DNA of 64,000 nt. It comes from Streptomyces sp. NBC_00236. GTDB lineage: Bacteria > Actinomycetota > Actinomycetes > Streptomycetales > Streptomycetaceae. Below the pieces are notes generated by a model. The model was not told the origin of the DNA. It ran no database searches and worked only from the letters and a program-made list of their open reading frames with translations. Of the stretch, positions 29,356 to 38,246 are shown piece by piece; position 1 is the first letter of the stretch; each line of letters begins with the position of its first letter. A program made the translations under genes and the position numbers. The stretch lies in NCBI RefSeq assembly GCF_036195045.1, contig NZ_CP108100.1, forward strand, positions 992,001-1,056,000. Reading direction: 5' to 3'.

Positions 29356-30948
29356 GTGGCCCGGCGACCACTCCCCCGCATTCTGAGCAGCGGCAGCGCT
29401 TCGATCGCTCGCAGTCGAGAGTTCGCGCGCACGGCCGCCGACAGCGCCACCGACGTGCTCCATCCGCTGATCATGATCACTCGTGGTCTGCGGCTGCTGG
29501 CCGGTGCAGGACGGCAGAAGTGGGCCGCGACGCCCAAGGACCGGCGTGGTCCCACGCTGTTCCTCGTCGCGGCCTGCGTACTCGTGGTCGCGCTCATCCC
29601 GTACGGGCCGCTGCTGGCCCTCGTTGCGGTGATGGGCGCCGCCGCGTGGAAGGGACGGGAACGCACCCCCGTCAAGACCGGCCCGGACGAGGCGGAGACG
29701 GGGCGTCTGCAGGCTCTGTACGAGGCCCTCGTGCCGTACTTCTCGACGGCCGACGACCCCAGTCCGCTGTTCACCCACGGCGGCGACTGGGACAAGGTCT
29801 TCAGCGGGTACGAGTTCGACGGAGACGGCCGGGTCAGCAGTCTCCGGGTGACCTACCCCGCCTACTTCACCGACAGCGAGGCCGCCTCCCGCGCCCGGAT
29901 CGAACAGCTGCTGCACGCCAAGTCGGGCCGCGGCCGGGAGTACCTCTTCAGCTGGGACGAGGAGGGCAACCAGCTCCTCATGAACGTGCTCGACGCCCTG
30001 CCCACCACCCTCACCGCCCAGCGCTTCGTCACCGCCCCCGGCGAGACGGTCCTCGGGTTCACCGACGACGACGCGGTACAGCGCACCGTGCCGGTGAGCG
30101 ACGGCGACGAGACGCGCGACGCGCCCGGTGTCGTCTGGCGGACCGGCGCACGCTCCACCGAACCGCATCTGCTGATCGCCGGACAGCCCGGCAGCGGCAC
30201 CACCACACTCCTGCGCTCCATCGCTCTCCAGGCACTCCAGCAGGGCGACATCCTGATCGTCGAAGGCAGCGGCACCGGCGAGTACGCGTGCTTCACCGGC
30301 CGCGAGGGCGTCCTGGCCGTCGAATGCGGACTGGCCGGGGCGCTGTCCACCCTGGAATGGGCGGCCAGCGAGACGGAGCGCCGGCTGATCGAGGCCAACC
30401 GGGCCCGGCAGTCCGGTCAGGCCGCGCCCGAGGACATCAGGCGCCCGCTCTGGATCCTGCTGGACCGGCCGAGCGTGCTCGGCCACCTCGCCGCCGCGGA
30501 CGGCGGCCCCGATCCGCAGGAGCTCCTCCAGGTGCCCCTGCGCCACGGCAGGGCCGCCAACGTCACCGTCGTGATGACCGAGCAGTTCGACAGCCTGGAC
30601 GGCCTGAGCGACACCGTCCGGACCCACACCAGGGCCCGGGTCGTGCTCGGCCACTGCTCGCCCGGCCAGATCGAGTCCGTCCTCGGCCTGGAGCCGCACA
30701 CCACCCCCACTCCGGATGTCCCGCCCGGCCGTGGGTACGCACGGCTCGGCACCGGCCAGGTGCTGCGCATCCAGGTGCCCGCCACTCCCGACCCGTACGA
30801 CGACGCGACGAGCGAGGCGCAGCGCCAGGCGGTGCTCGACCTGCTTCCCGAGCGGCGCACCGCCGTCGAGGCGAGCAGGCCCGAACCCGTGATGGCGGAC
30901 ACCGTGACGGCGTCCGTCGCCGTCGAGGGCCTGGCGCTCAGCGACTGA
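29356..30948 (+). CDS. FtsK/Tra-like membrane protein with degenerate P-loop
   Basis: 530 residues. Two hydrophobic segments lie at about 67-98 (TLFLVAACVLVVALIPY, LLALVAVMGAAAWKG). A central region of about 150 residues and a C-terminal RecA-like domain follow. The nucleotide motif reads GQPGSGTTT (276-284), so the invariant Walker A Lys is Thr. A Walker B-like strand is RPLWILLDRPS. Domain order is that of FtsK/SpoIIIE or Streptomyces TraB-like translocases, yet without the Lys it may not hydrolyse ATP. The GTG start at 29356 follows AGGAG with a 7-bp gap. Alternatives include a non-motor membrane anchor or regulator. Confidence 0.68.
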   Translation: MARRPLPRILSSGSASIARSREFARTAADSATDVLHPLIMITRGLRLLAGAGRQKWAATPKDRRGPTLFLVAACVLVVALIPYGPLLALVAVMGAAAWKGRERTPVKTGPDEAETGRLQALYEALVPYFSTADDPSPLFTHGGDWDKVFSGYEFDGDGRVSSLRVTYPAYFTDSEAASRARIEQLLHAKSGRGREYLFSWDEEGNQLLMNVLDALPTTLTAQRFVTAPGETVLGFTDDDAVQRTVPVSDGDETRDAPGVVWRTGARSTEPHLLIAGQPGSGTTTLLRSIALQALQQGDILIVEGSGTGEYACFTGREGVLAVECGLAGALSTLEWAASETERRLIEANRARQSGQAAPEDIRRPLWILLDRPSVLGHLAAADGGPDPQELLQVPLRHGRAANVTVVMTEQFDSLDGLSDTVRTHTRARVVLGHCSPGQIESVLGLEPHTTPTPDVPPGRGYARLGTGQVLRIQVPATPDPYDDATSEAQRQAVLDLLPERRTAVEASRPEPVMADTVTASVAVEGLALSD

Positions 30949-30957
30949 CCCGGCCAT

Positions 30958-30999
30958 GACGAGGGGCCCGCGGATCGACTGATCCGCGGGCCCCTCGTC
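30958..30999. terminator. Strong bidirectional terminator
   Basis: GACGAGGGGCCCGCGGATC and its exact complement are separated by the 4-base loop GACT. It sits between the convergent ends of the FtsK/Tra-like gene and the MocR-type regulator gene. Confidence 0.88.
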
Positions 31000-31014
31000 C
31001 TGTGACGCGGCAGC

Positions 31015-32514
31015 TCAGGCGACGAACGTCCGGGGCGCCTCCGCCCCCGCGCCCGCCCCCGAACCGACCAGCTGGGCGGCGGCGGCGAGCCGCTGGGCCG
31101 CCTCGTCCGCGACCGGGCCGCCGACCGTGAACGGCAGCCGTACATAGCCCTCGAAGGCCCCGTCGACCCCGAACCGGGGCCCGGACGGCACCCGCACCCC
31201 GACCCGCTCCCCGGCCACCGCGAGCCGCGATCCGGAGAGCCCGCCGGTGCGCACCCAGAGGGTCAGCCCGCCACGCGGCACGGCGAACTCCCAGTCCGGC
31301 AGCTCCCGGCGCACCGCCGCGACCAGCGCGTCACGGTTGTCCCGCGCCTGCTGCCGGCGGATCTGCACGGCCTCTTCCCAGCCGCCGGTCCGCATCAGCC
31401 AGTTGACGGCGAGCTGTTCGAGGACCGGGGTCCCCATGTCGGCGTAGGCGCGGGCGGCCACCAGGCTGCGGATCACGTCGGGAGCCGCACGGACCCAGCC
31501 GATACGCATGCCCGCCCAGAAGGCCTTGCTGGCCGATCCGACGGTGAGGACGGTGCTGCCGGCGGGGTCGAAGGCGCAGACCCGGCGCGGCATGTCCACG
31601 TCGTCGTCCAGATACAGCTCGTGCATCGTCTCGTCGACCACCAGGACCGTGCCGGCCGAACGCGCGGCGTCCACCAGCGCGCGCCGGCGGGCCTCGTCGG
31701 CCAGGGCGCCGGTGGGGTTGTGGAAGTCCGCGACGACGTACGCGAGCCGGGGCGCCGCGTCCCTCAGCACCTGGCGCCACCGGTTCATGTCCCAGCCGCC
31801 GAGCCCCTCCTCCATGGCCACCGGCACGAGGCGGGCACCCGCCTCCCGCATCAGCTGGAGGATGTTGGCGTAGCTCGGGGACTCCACCGCGATCCGTTCG
31901 CCGCGGCCGGCGAAGAGGTGGCAGATCGCGTCGATCGCGCCCATCGCCCCGGTCGTGACCATGATCTGTTCGGGCATCGTCGGGATGCCGCTCGCGGTGT
32001 ACCGGTCGGCGATCATCTGCCGCAGCGCGGGAAGACCGGCCGGGTAGTCGCCGTGGGTGTGTGCGTAGGGAGCCAGCTCCTCCAGGGCGCCCTGGACGGC
32101 CCGGGTGAGCCATGGCTCGGGGGCGGGCAGCGAGGCGCAGCCCAGGTCGATCATCGATCCGAGCGCCTCGGGCGGCAGCGGTTCCAGTCCGCGGGCGGGC
32201 AGCGGGTTGCCCGCGGGGACCGCCGTCCAGCTGCCGGCCCCGCGCCGGGACTCCAGGAAGCCCTCGGCCCGCAGTGCCTCGTAGGCCGCGGCGACCGTCG
32301 TACGGCTGACGGAGAGGGCCAGCGCGAGTTCGCGCTCGGCGGGGAGGCGGGCGGCGACCGGGACCCGGCCCTCGAGGACGAGCAGCCGGATGCCGTCGGC
32401 CAGTGCACGGTAGGCGGGCGGCCTGCGGGTGCCGGGGCCTGCGGGCCGGGGCTGCTGGGCGTGGAGCTGCCGGGCGAGCTGTGCCGCGCCGACGGCCGAA
32501 GTCCACTGCGCCAT
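31015..32514 (-). CDS. MocR-family regulator (GntR winged helix plus aminotransferase domain), YczR-like
   Basis: 499 residues. The N-terminal GntR helix-turn-helix (about 33-95: ALADGIRLLVLEGRVPVAARLP ... SRTTVAAAYEALRAEG) is fused to a class-I aminotransferase fold. The PLP-binding Lys is in GSASKAFWAG (Lys330), and the NPTG motif is at about 266. This architecture defines MocR regulators, which sense PLP or an amino compound. It is divergent from a yczE gene, the classic YczR-YczE arrangement. The ATG at 32514 is chosen; the reading frame further upstream is a shadow. Confidence 0.87.
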   Translation of the reverse strand: MAQWTSAVGAAQLARQLHAQQPRPAGPGTRRPPAYRALADGIRLLVLEGRVPVAARLPAERELALALSVSRTTVAAAYEALRAEGFLESRRGAGSWTAVPAGNPLPARGLEPLPPEALGSMIDLGCASLPAPEPWLTRAVQGALEELAPYAHTHGDYPAGLPALRQMIADRYTASGIPTMPEQIMVTTGAMGAIDAICHLFAGRGERIAVESPSYANILQLMREAGARLVPVAMEEGLGGWDMNRWRQVLRDAAPRLAYVVADFHNPTGALADEARRRALVDAARSAGTVLVVDETMHELYLDDDVDMPRRVCAFDPAGSTVLTVGSASKAFWAGMRIGWVRAAPDVIRSLVAARAYADMGTPVLEQLAVNWLMRTGGWEEAVQIRRQQARDNRDALVAAVRRELPDWEFAVPRGGLTLWVRTGGLSGSRLAVAGERVGVRVPSGPRFGVDGAFEGYVRLPFTVGGPVADEAAQRLAAAAQLVGSGAGAGAEAPRTFVA

Positions 32515-32536
32515 GAGAATCAGTCCACCTTCCTCG

Positions 32537-32561
32537 GATTGGCCATAGTTGGCAGCCAATC
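32537..32561. promoter_or_regulatory. Probable operator of the MocR/yczE divergent promoter
   Basis: GATTGGC at 32537 is the inverse of GCCAATC at 32555, and an inner CATAGTTGGC gives an extra direct TTGGC repeat. Paired direct and inverted half-sites between divergent genes are typical of MocR regulators. It is 23 bp before the regulator start and 56 bp before yczE. Confidence 0.55.
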
Positions 32562-32616
32562 CCCTGCCACAGAGTGACATGCAGCAGTCCACCACCACCA
32601 CACCAGGGGGCACCAC

Positions 32617-33279
32617 TTGTCCATCACCGCCGTTCCGCGCGGGGCTCACCTCACCCGACGGCTGATCCAGCTCTACGCGGGCCTGGCGCTGTACGGGGCG
32701 AGCTCGGCCCTGCTGGTCGTCGCCGGACTCGGCCTGGAGCCCTGGGGCGTCCTGCACCAGGGACTCGCCGAGCGCACCGGGATCAGCATCGGAGTCGTCT
32801 CGATCATCATCGGGGCGATCGTGCTGCTCCTCTGGATCCCGCTCCGCCAGCGTCCCGGCCTGGGCACCGTCTCGAACGTCTTCGCCGTCGGTCTCGCGAT
32901 GGACGGCACGCTCGCCCTCGTCCCCGAGGTGCACGGGCTCGTGGCGCAGGCCGGGGTGATGGTGGCGGGGATCGTCCTCAACGGTGTGGCGACAGGGCTC
33001 TACATCGCTGCCCGGTTCGGTCCCGGGCCGCGCGACGGGCTGATGACCGGGCTGCACCAGCGGACCGGCCGCTCGATCCGGCTCGTCCGTACGGCGATCG
33101 AGGTCGCGGTCGTGGTCACCGGGTTCCTGCTCGGCGGCTCCCTCGGCGCGGGCACGGTCCTGTACGCCCTGGCCATCGGCCCGCTCGCCCAGTTCTTCCT
33201 GCGCTTCTTCACGATCACGGACAACGGTGGCACCACGGTCGCCGACCGGACATCCGGGCAGGCCATACTGCCGCAGTGA
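32617..33279 (+). CDS. YczE-family integral membrane protein
   Basis: 220 residues with five to six hydrophobic helices (for example LIQLYAGLALYGASSALLVVAGLG and SIGVVSIIIGAIVLLLWIPL). The conserved LGLEPWGVLHQGLAERTGIS and GPRDGLMTGL stretches define the YczE/YyaS family. Its function is not established; regulon studies place it under its divergent MocR regulator. The start is TTG 32617 with AGGGGG seven bases upstream. Its stop overlaps the start of the phosphodiesterase gene (GTGA). Confidence 0.83.
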   Translation: MSITAVPRGAHLTRRLIQLYAGLALYGASSALLVVAGLGLEPWGVLHQGLAERTGISIGVVSIIIGAIVLLLWIPLRQRPGLGTVSNVFAVGLAMDGTLALVPEVHGLVAQAGVMVAGIVLNGVATGLYIAARFGPGPRDGLMTGLHQRTGRSIRLVRTAIEVAVVVTGFLLGGSLGAGTVLYALAIGPLAQFFLRFFTITDNGGTTVADRTSGQAILPQ

Positions 33280-34040
33280 CTTCCGTACGCCACCCCTATC
33301 TGGACCACCCCGCCCCTCTCGCTTTCGCCCACCGGGGCGGGGCGGCGGACGGGATCGAGAACACGGCGGCCGCGTTCCGCCGGGCCGCCGACGCCGGGTA
33401 CCGGTACTTCGAGACCGATGTGCACGCCTCGGCGGACGGCCGGCTGGTCGCCTTCCACGACCCCACCCTGGACCGCCTCACCGATTCCCGGGGACGGATA
33501 GCGGAGCTGCCGTGGAGCGAGATACGGCGGGCCCGGGTGGCCGGGCAGGAGCCGCTGCCGCTGTTCGAGGAACTGCTGGAGGCGTTCCCCGAGGCCCGCT
33601 GGAACGTGGACATCAAGGCCGGGCCGGCCCTCGTGCCGCTCGTGGATCTGATCCGCCGGACGGACTCCTGGGACCGGGTGTGCGTCGGGTCCTTCTCCGA
33701 GGCCCGGGTGGCCAGGGCGCACCGGCTCGCGGGCCCGCGGCTCGCCACGTCCTACGGCGTGCGGGGCGTCCTGGGGCTGCGGCTGCGCTCGTACGGAATC
33801 CCGGCGGCCCTGCGCGCCGGTGCGGTCTGCGCACAGGTTCCGGAGAGCCAGGGCGGCGTCCGGGTCGTCGACCGGCGCTTCGTACGGGAGGCGCACGCGC
33901 GCGGACTCCAGGTGCACGTGTGGACGGTCAACGAACCGGAGCGGATGACCGCGCTCCTGGACCTCGGAGTGGATGGCATCATGACCGATCACATCGAGAC
34001 GCTGCGTACGGTGCTGAGCGAGCGGGGGGCCTGGGCCTGA
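33276..34040 (+). CDS. Glycerophosphodiester phosphodiesterase
   Basis: GDPD-fold enzyme of 254 residues that releases sn-glycerol-3-phosphate and an alcohol from glycerophosphodiesters. Key residues are in FAHRGGAADGIENT (His and Glu), FETDVHASADG (Glu, Asp metal ligands) and FHDPTLDRLTD (His). No signal peptide is present, so it acts in the cytoplasm. The GTG at 33276 overlaps the yczE stop by 4 bp, so the two are translationally coupled; whether they share a pathway is unknown. Confidence 0.88.
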   Translation: MTSVRHPYLDHPAPLAFAHRGGAADGIENTAAAFRRAADAGYRYFETDVHASADGRLVAFHDPTLDRLTDSRGRIAELPWSEIRRARVAGQEPLPLFEELLEAFPEARWNVDIKAGPALVPLVDLIRRTDSWDRVCVGSFSEARVARAHRLAGPRLATSYGVRGVLGLRLRSYGIPAALRAGAVCAQVPESQGGVRVVDRRFVREAHARGLQVHVWTVNEPERMTALLDLGVDGIMTDHIETLRTVLSERGAWA

Positions 34041-34083
34041 CGCGGGCCGGCGACGTCTTCACGGGGAGAGACGAGGGGTGCGC

Positions 34084-35457
34084 ATGAGCGCCGAGACCGC
34101 GGACACCGCCGAGCCGGCGGACGGGACGGCCGGGCCGGACGGCCCCGACGAGCGGCGCCGCCAGCAGCGTGGCTGGTACTTCTACGACTTCGCCTGCTCC
34201 GTCTACTCGACGAGCGTCGTCACCGTCTTCCTCGGCCCGTATCTGACGTCCGTCGCCAAGGCCGCCGCCGACACCGACGGCTACGTCCATCCGCTGGGCA
34301 TCCCGGTCCGCGCCGGATCACTGTTCGCCTACACGATCTCGGCCTCCCTCGTGCTCGCGGTGATCCTGATGCCGATGGCGGCCGCCGCGGCCGACCGTAC
34401 GGGCCGCAAGAAGCCGCTGCTCGCAGCCGCGGCGTACACGGGCGCGACCGCGACGGCTGCGATGTTCTTCCTGGACGGCGACCGCTATCTGCTCGGCGCC
34501 TTCCTGCTCATCGTGGCGAACGCCTCGATCTCCGTGTCGATGGTGCTCTACAACGCCTATCTGCCACAGATCGCGGAGCCCGACGAACGGGACGCGGTCT
34601 CCTCACGCGGCTGGGCGTTCGGCTATACGTCCGGGGCACTGGTCCTCGTCCTCAACCTGGTCCTCTACACGGGGCACGACTCCTTCGGTCTCTCCGAGTC
34701 GGACGCCGTGCGGATCTGTCTGGCCTCGGCCGGTGTGTGGTGGGGTGCCTTCACCGTCATTCCGCTGCGCCGGCTCCGGGACCGGAGCACGAAGGGGGCC
34801 GGCGCCGAGCCGGTCGGATCCGGCTGGCGGCAGTTGCGGGCGACCCTGCGCGACATGCGCCGCCACCCGCTGACGCTCTCGTTCCTGCTGGCGTACCTCG
34901 TCTACAACGACGGTGTGCAGACCGTCATCTCCCAGGCGTCCGTGTACGGCTCCGAGGAACTGGGCCTGAGCCAGACGACGCTGATCACGGCCGTCCTGCT
35001 GGTCCAGGTGCTGGCGGTCGCCGGGGCGCTCGGCATGGGACGCATGGCCCGGGTGTACGGGGCGAAGCACACGATTCTCGCGTCTCTCGTGGTCTGGACG
35101 CTGATCCTCGTCGCCGGCTACTTCCTGCCCGCCGGTTCGCCGGTCTTCTTCTACGCGCTGGCCGCGGCGATCGGCCTGGTCCTCGGCGGCAGCCAGGCGC
35201 TCTCCCGGTCCCTCTACTCGCATCTGGTGCCGCGCGGCAAGGAGGCGGAGTACTTCTCCGCGTACGAGATGAGCGACCGCGGGCTGAGCTGGCTGGGGCC
35301 ACTGGTGTTCGGGCTCGCGTACCAGCTGACCGGCAGTTATCGGGATGCGATCATGTCGTTGGTGGTCTTCTTCGTGGTCGGTTCCGTGCTGCTCGCGAGG
35401 GTGCCGGTACGGCAGGCCGTGGCGGCTGCCGGTAACCCTGTTCCCGAACGGATTTAG
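34084..35457 (+). CDS. MFS transporter of the UMF1/Atg22-like type
   Basis: About 457 residues with some twelve hydrophobic helices. The N-terminal RRQQRGWYFYDFACSVYSTSVVTVFLGPYL is the hallmark of the UMF1 (Atg22-like) family of major-facilitator permeases. AADRTGRKKPLL is the MFS loop 2-3 motif. The substrate is unknown; Atg22 proteins export amino acids in yeast. The ATG at 34084 has GAGGGG six bases upstream, and a GTG at 34078 is the alternative. It follows the phosphodiesterase by 43 bp and is probably co-transcribed. Confidence 0.83.
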   Translation: MSAETADTAEPADGTAGPDGPDERRRQQRGWYFYDFACSVYSTSVVTVFLGPYLTSVAKAAADTDGYVHPLGIPVRAGSLFAYTISASLVLAVILMPMAAAAADRTGRKKPLLAAAAYTGATATAAMFFLDGDRYLLGAFLLIVANASISVSMVLYNAYLPQIAEPDERDAVSSRGWAFGYTSGALVLVLNLVLYTGHDSFGLSESDAVRICLASAGVWWGAFTVIPLRRLRDRSTKGAGAEPVGSGWRQLRATLRDMRRHPLTLSFLLAYLVYNDGVQTVISQASVYGSEELGLSQTTLITAVLLVQVLAVAGALGMGRMARVYGAKHTILASLVVWTLILVAGYFLPAGSPVFFYALAAAIGLVLGGSQALSRSLYSHLVPRGKEAEYFSAYEMSDRGLSWLGPLVFGLAYQLTGSYRDAIMSLVVFFVVGSVLLARVPVRQAVAAAGNPVPERI

Positions 35458-35644
35458 ACGTTGAAGTGAAAGGCCGGTAGTGTACGCCTTTGGCCTGCCC
35501 GGAGGACCGTTACTGCGAGTGGAAGAATCCAAACCGTTGGGTGACAACTTCCGCCAGATGTGACAAACCGGGCATTGGCGGGTACTTCAACACTCGCAAA
35601 CCTGAAAAAGCAGCGGCACGACGGGCGACGCATGACCGGCAACG

Positions 35645-35670
35645 GGAATCTTTGCCGCCGACCGGACGTT
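35645..35670 (+). promoter_or_regulatory. Sigma-R type promoter of rbpA
   Basis: GGAAT at 35645, a spacer of exactly 18 bases and GTT at 35668 match the sigma-R consensus GGAAT-N18-GTT. It lies 61 bp before the rbpA start. The S. coelicolor rbpA gene is known to be induced through sigma-R by thiol-oxidative stress. The rest of 35458-35731 holds no gene. AAAGGC at 35469 pairs with GCCTTT and may end the MFS transcript. Confidence 0.8.
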
Positions 35671-35731
35671 GACCGGATGACGACGACAGCGACATTTGTC
35701 CTGTGGGCGACAAGCCCGGGAGGCACGATTC

Positions 35732-36106
35732 ATGAGTGAGCGAGCTCTCCGCGGCACGCGACTCGTGGTTACCAGCTACGAGACGGACCGCGGCATCGAT
35801 CTGGCCCCGCGCCAGGCGGTGGAGTACGCATGCCAGAACGGACATCGATTTGAGATGCCGTTCTCGGTAGAGGCGGAAATTCCGCCGGAGTGGGAGTGCA
35901 AGGCGTGTGGCGCCCAGGCACTCCTGGTGGACGGGGATGGCCCCGAGGAGAAGAAGGGCAAGCCTGCGCGTACGCACTGGGACATGCTCATGGAGCGGCG
36001 CACACGCGAGGAGCTCGAAGAGGTGCTGGCCGAGAGGCTGGCGGTTCTGCGCTCCGGCGCCATGAATATCGCCGTGCATCCGCGGGACAGCAGGAAGTCT
36101 GCTTGA
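35732..36106 (+). CDS. rbpA: RNA polymerase-binding protein RbpA
   Basis: 124 residues. RbpA binds sigma-HrdB group factors and the RNA polymerase beta subunit, stabilising open complexes. The central zinc-binding-like region reads YACQNGHRFEMPFSVEAEIPPEWECKACG. The C-terminal sigma-interaction domain is RTHWDMLMERRTREELEEVLAERL. GGGAGG lies 10 bp before the ATG at 35732. A sigma-R promoter upstream and a strong terminator downstream make it a single-gene unit. Confidence 0.95.
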   Translation: MSERALRGTRLVVTSYETDRGIDLAPRQAVEYACQNGHRFEMPFSVEAEIPPEWECKACGAQALLVDGDGPEEKKGKPARTHWDMLMERRTREELEEVLAERLAVLRSGAMNIAVHPRDSRKSA

Positions 36107-36127
36107 CCGCGTAGCACGCATCGAGAC

Positions 36128-36172
36128 AGAGCCGCGGGCCGCGACACCTTGTGTGTCGCGGCCCGCGGCTCT
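36128..36172. terminator. Strong terminator after rbpA
   Basis: A perfect 20-bp stem starting AGAGCCGCGGGCCGCGACAC closes over the 5-base loop CTTGT and is followed by a short T run. It separates rbpA from the convergent fxsA-like gene. Confidence 0.92.
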
Positions 36173-36306
36173 TTGCGTGGGCCTTGGGCGTCCGGCCGTA
36201 CCGGGGCAGCCCGGCGGACCTGGCTCGGGCCCGTTCGCTCGCCGTCAGAGATGTCCTCGATCGCCGGACGGGCTTGACACCCACGGCCCAACGGCCGTGG
36301 GCGCCG

Positions 36307-36882
36307 TTACGGCGTCAGCGGCGGGCGCGGGGTGTCGTCGGGACGGGAGGGGTCCTCCCGGATCACCTCGCCCTGGACGACCTTTCCGTCCGGGCGGTGC
36401 ATACGGGCCTGCTGGAAGGCGTCCGAGAGGCTGCCGGGACCGGCCGCCCTCATCCGCCGTTCCAGTGAGCGCTCCGCGTACCTGCTGAGCGCCGACCGGA
36501 CCGGCGGCACCAGAAGCAGCAGGCCGGCCACGTCCGAGATCATCCCCGGAATCATGATCAGGAGCCCGGCCAGCATCAGGAAGCCGTTGCCCCGGGTGCT
36601 CGCGGGGGCGGGTGACGAACCGCCGGCCCCCGGCTGTCCCGGCATCTGCTGGAGCGTCTCGGTGAGGTTGCGGAAGGCTCGGCGGCCGGCCCGCTTCATC
36701 ACCACGGCCCCGAGGACGACCCCCGCGGCCAGGAGCAGCAGCACGGTGAACCCGCCCGCCACGTCCGCCACCACGGTGAGCAGCCAGATCTCCAGCACCG
36801 CCCAGGCGGCGATGGCGAGAGGTACGAAGGTCCGGGCGCGCGAGCGCTTGCGGGCGGTCGGGGGCGGTGTGCCGGTCGTCAT
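36307..36882 (-). CDS. FxsA-family membrane protein
   Basis: 191 residues with the FxsA pattern: helices AIAAWAVLEIWLLTVVADVAG and FTVLLLLAAGVVLGAVVMKRAG, then a third pair GFLMLAGLLIMIPGMISDVAGLLLLVPPVRS. The GMISD-type loop is the family signature. In E. coli FxsA overproduction relieves phage T7 exclusion by F plasmid; its native role is unclear. The C-terminal 50 residues are polar. The gap of 134 bp to the rbpA terminator contains nothing recognisable. Confidence 0.82.
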   Translation of the reverse strand: MTTGTPPPTARKRSRARTFVPLAIAAWAVLEIWLLTVVADVAGGFTVLLLLAAGVVLGAVVMKRAGRRAFRNLTETLQQMPGQPGAGGSSPAPASTRGNGFLMLAGLLIMIPGMISDVAGLLLLVPPVRSALSRYAERSLERRMRAAGPGSLSDAFQQARMHRPDGKVVQGEVIREDPSRPDDTPRPPLTP

Positions 36883-36951
36883 GTCACCAGTGTGCCTGGG
36901 CCGGCGTCCGGACGGGGTAAGCGGGGTGACGGAGGCCGCCCGGATCCGGGG

Positions 36952-37719
36952 TCAGGGGTTCTTGCGGCCGAGGGCCCGGTTCGTACGCGTGGTGACACCC
37001 CAGGCGGTCACGCGCCAGAGCGCCTCGACCAGGATGTCGCGGCTCATCTTGGAGTCACCGACCTCCCGGTCCACGAAGGTGATCGGGACCTCGACGACGT
37101 GGAAGCCGGCCTCGATCGCGCGGCGGGCCAGGTCGACCTGGAAGCAGTAGCCCTGCGAGGCGACCTCGTCCAGTCCGATGCCCTGCAGCGTCTCGGTACG
37201 GAACGCCCGGTAGCCGCCGGTGACGTCGCGCGTCTGCAGCCCGAGCATCAGCCGGGAGTACGTGCTGCCACCGCGGGAGATCATCTCGCGGGACTTGGGC
37301 CAGTTGACGACCCGGCCGCCGGGGACCCACCGGGAGCCGAGTACCAGGTCCGCGCCCTTGAGCGCGGTGAGCAGGCGCGGCAGTTCCTCGGGCTGGTGGG
37401 AGCCGTCGGCGTCCATCTCGACGAGAACGCCGTAGTCGTGGTCCATGCCCCAGCGGAAACCGGCGAGGTAGGCGGCGCCGAGCCCCTCCTTGCCCTTGCG
37501 GTGCAGCACGTGGACCTGGTCGTCGGTCGCGGCGATCTCATCGGCGAGCTTGCCGGTGCCGTCCGGACTGTTGTCGTCGGCGACCAGGATGTCAGCCTCC
37601 GGCACGGCGGCGCGCACCCGGCTGACGATCGGCTTGATGTTCTCGGCCTCGTTGTAGGTCGGAATGATCACCAATGCTCTGCCGAGCGGGCCGTATCGCC
37701 TCTGACCGCCGTCGTTCAC
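36952..37719 (-). CDS. ppm1: Polyprenol phosphate mannosyltransferase (Ppm1-type, GT2)
   Basis: GT2-family glycosyltransferase, 255 residues, that makes polyprenol-phosphate mannose from GDP-mannose, the donor for protein O-mannosylation and phage receptor glycosylation in Streptomyces. Visible motifs are VIIPTYNEAENI, ILVADDNSPDGTG, EMDADGSHQPEELP (DxD) and SRGGSTYSRLMLGLQTRDVTGGYRAFR. It lacks the N-terminal acyltransferase domain of mycobacterial Ppm1, as expected for this genus. The GTG start at 37719 has AAGGGG upstream. Confidence 0.9.
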   Translation of the reverse strand: MNDGGQRRYGPLGRALVIIPTYNEAENIKPIVSRVRAAVPEADILVADDNSPDGTGKLADEIAATDDQVHVLHRKGKEGLGAAYLAGFRWGMDHDYGVLVEMDADGSHQPEELPRLLTALKGADLVLGSRWVPGGRVVNWPKSREMISRGGSTYSRLMLGLQTRDVTGGYRAFRTETLQGIGLDEVASQGYCFQVDLARRAIEAGFHVVEVPITFVDREVGDSKMSRDILVEALWRVTAWGVTTRTNRALGRKNP

Positions 37720-38246
37720 TTACTGCCCCTTAAGTCCGTACGCAGATGCACACCATATCGAGCGCGGCACGTGCACAGACCGACCCGGTCGGGTGGCGTG
37801 GGGAACGGCGGCGGACAGAAGCACGGAAGTGCGGACAGAACTGCGGATCGGGGCCCGGCGCCCTTCGGGCCGACCTGGGACCCGCCGGCTGCGGGTCGAC
37901 CTAGAGCCGTTGTCTACTGAACGTCCGGGCCCCACCCGGGTCGCACCCTCCGCCCGGCTGAAACCTTCCCTCGCCCCCGAGGCGCGGGCGCTGAACCTGG
38001 CTGTCAGTGGTGGTGCGCCGGTGCGGCACACCACCCCATGACCCAGCGGCGTTCGACGACTGCGTGGAGGTTTAACCGGTCGGACGTCCTGTGGTGGACC
38101 TGGCCGAACCTACCGGCCAGTGGGCGCATTCTGTCAATAGTTGCCTGACCTGCATCGTTTACCGAACTTGCCTGGTCAGTCCCGAAGATCCCCAGGTCGT
38201 GGCAGAACGAGGGCACCTTCGACCGGCGGTACGAAATGTCCGCACG
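37720..38246. other. Intergenic region without recognisable gene
   Basis: 527 bp between the amidohydrolase stop and the ppm start, both on the minus strand. Short frames inside have atypical composition and no start signals. The ppm promoter should lie at the left end. TTGCCTGACC at 38141 and GTTTAACCGG at 38069 break the GC pattern, but no promoter pair could be fixed. Confidence 0.5.

Noticed and set aside
37720-38216. Short ORFs in the ppm upstream region
   Set aside because: Arg/Ser/Pro-rich composition and no start signals; treated as non-coding.
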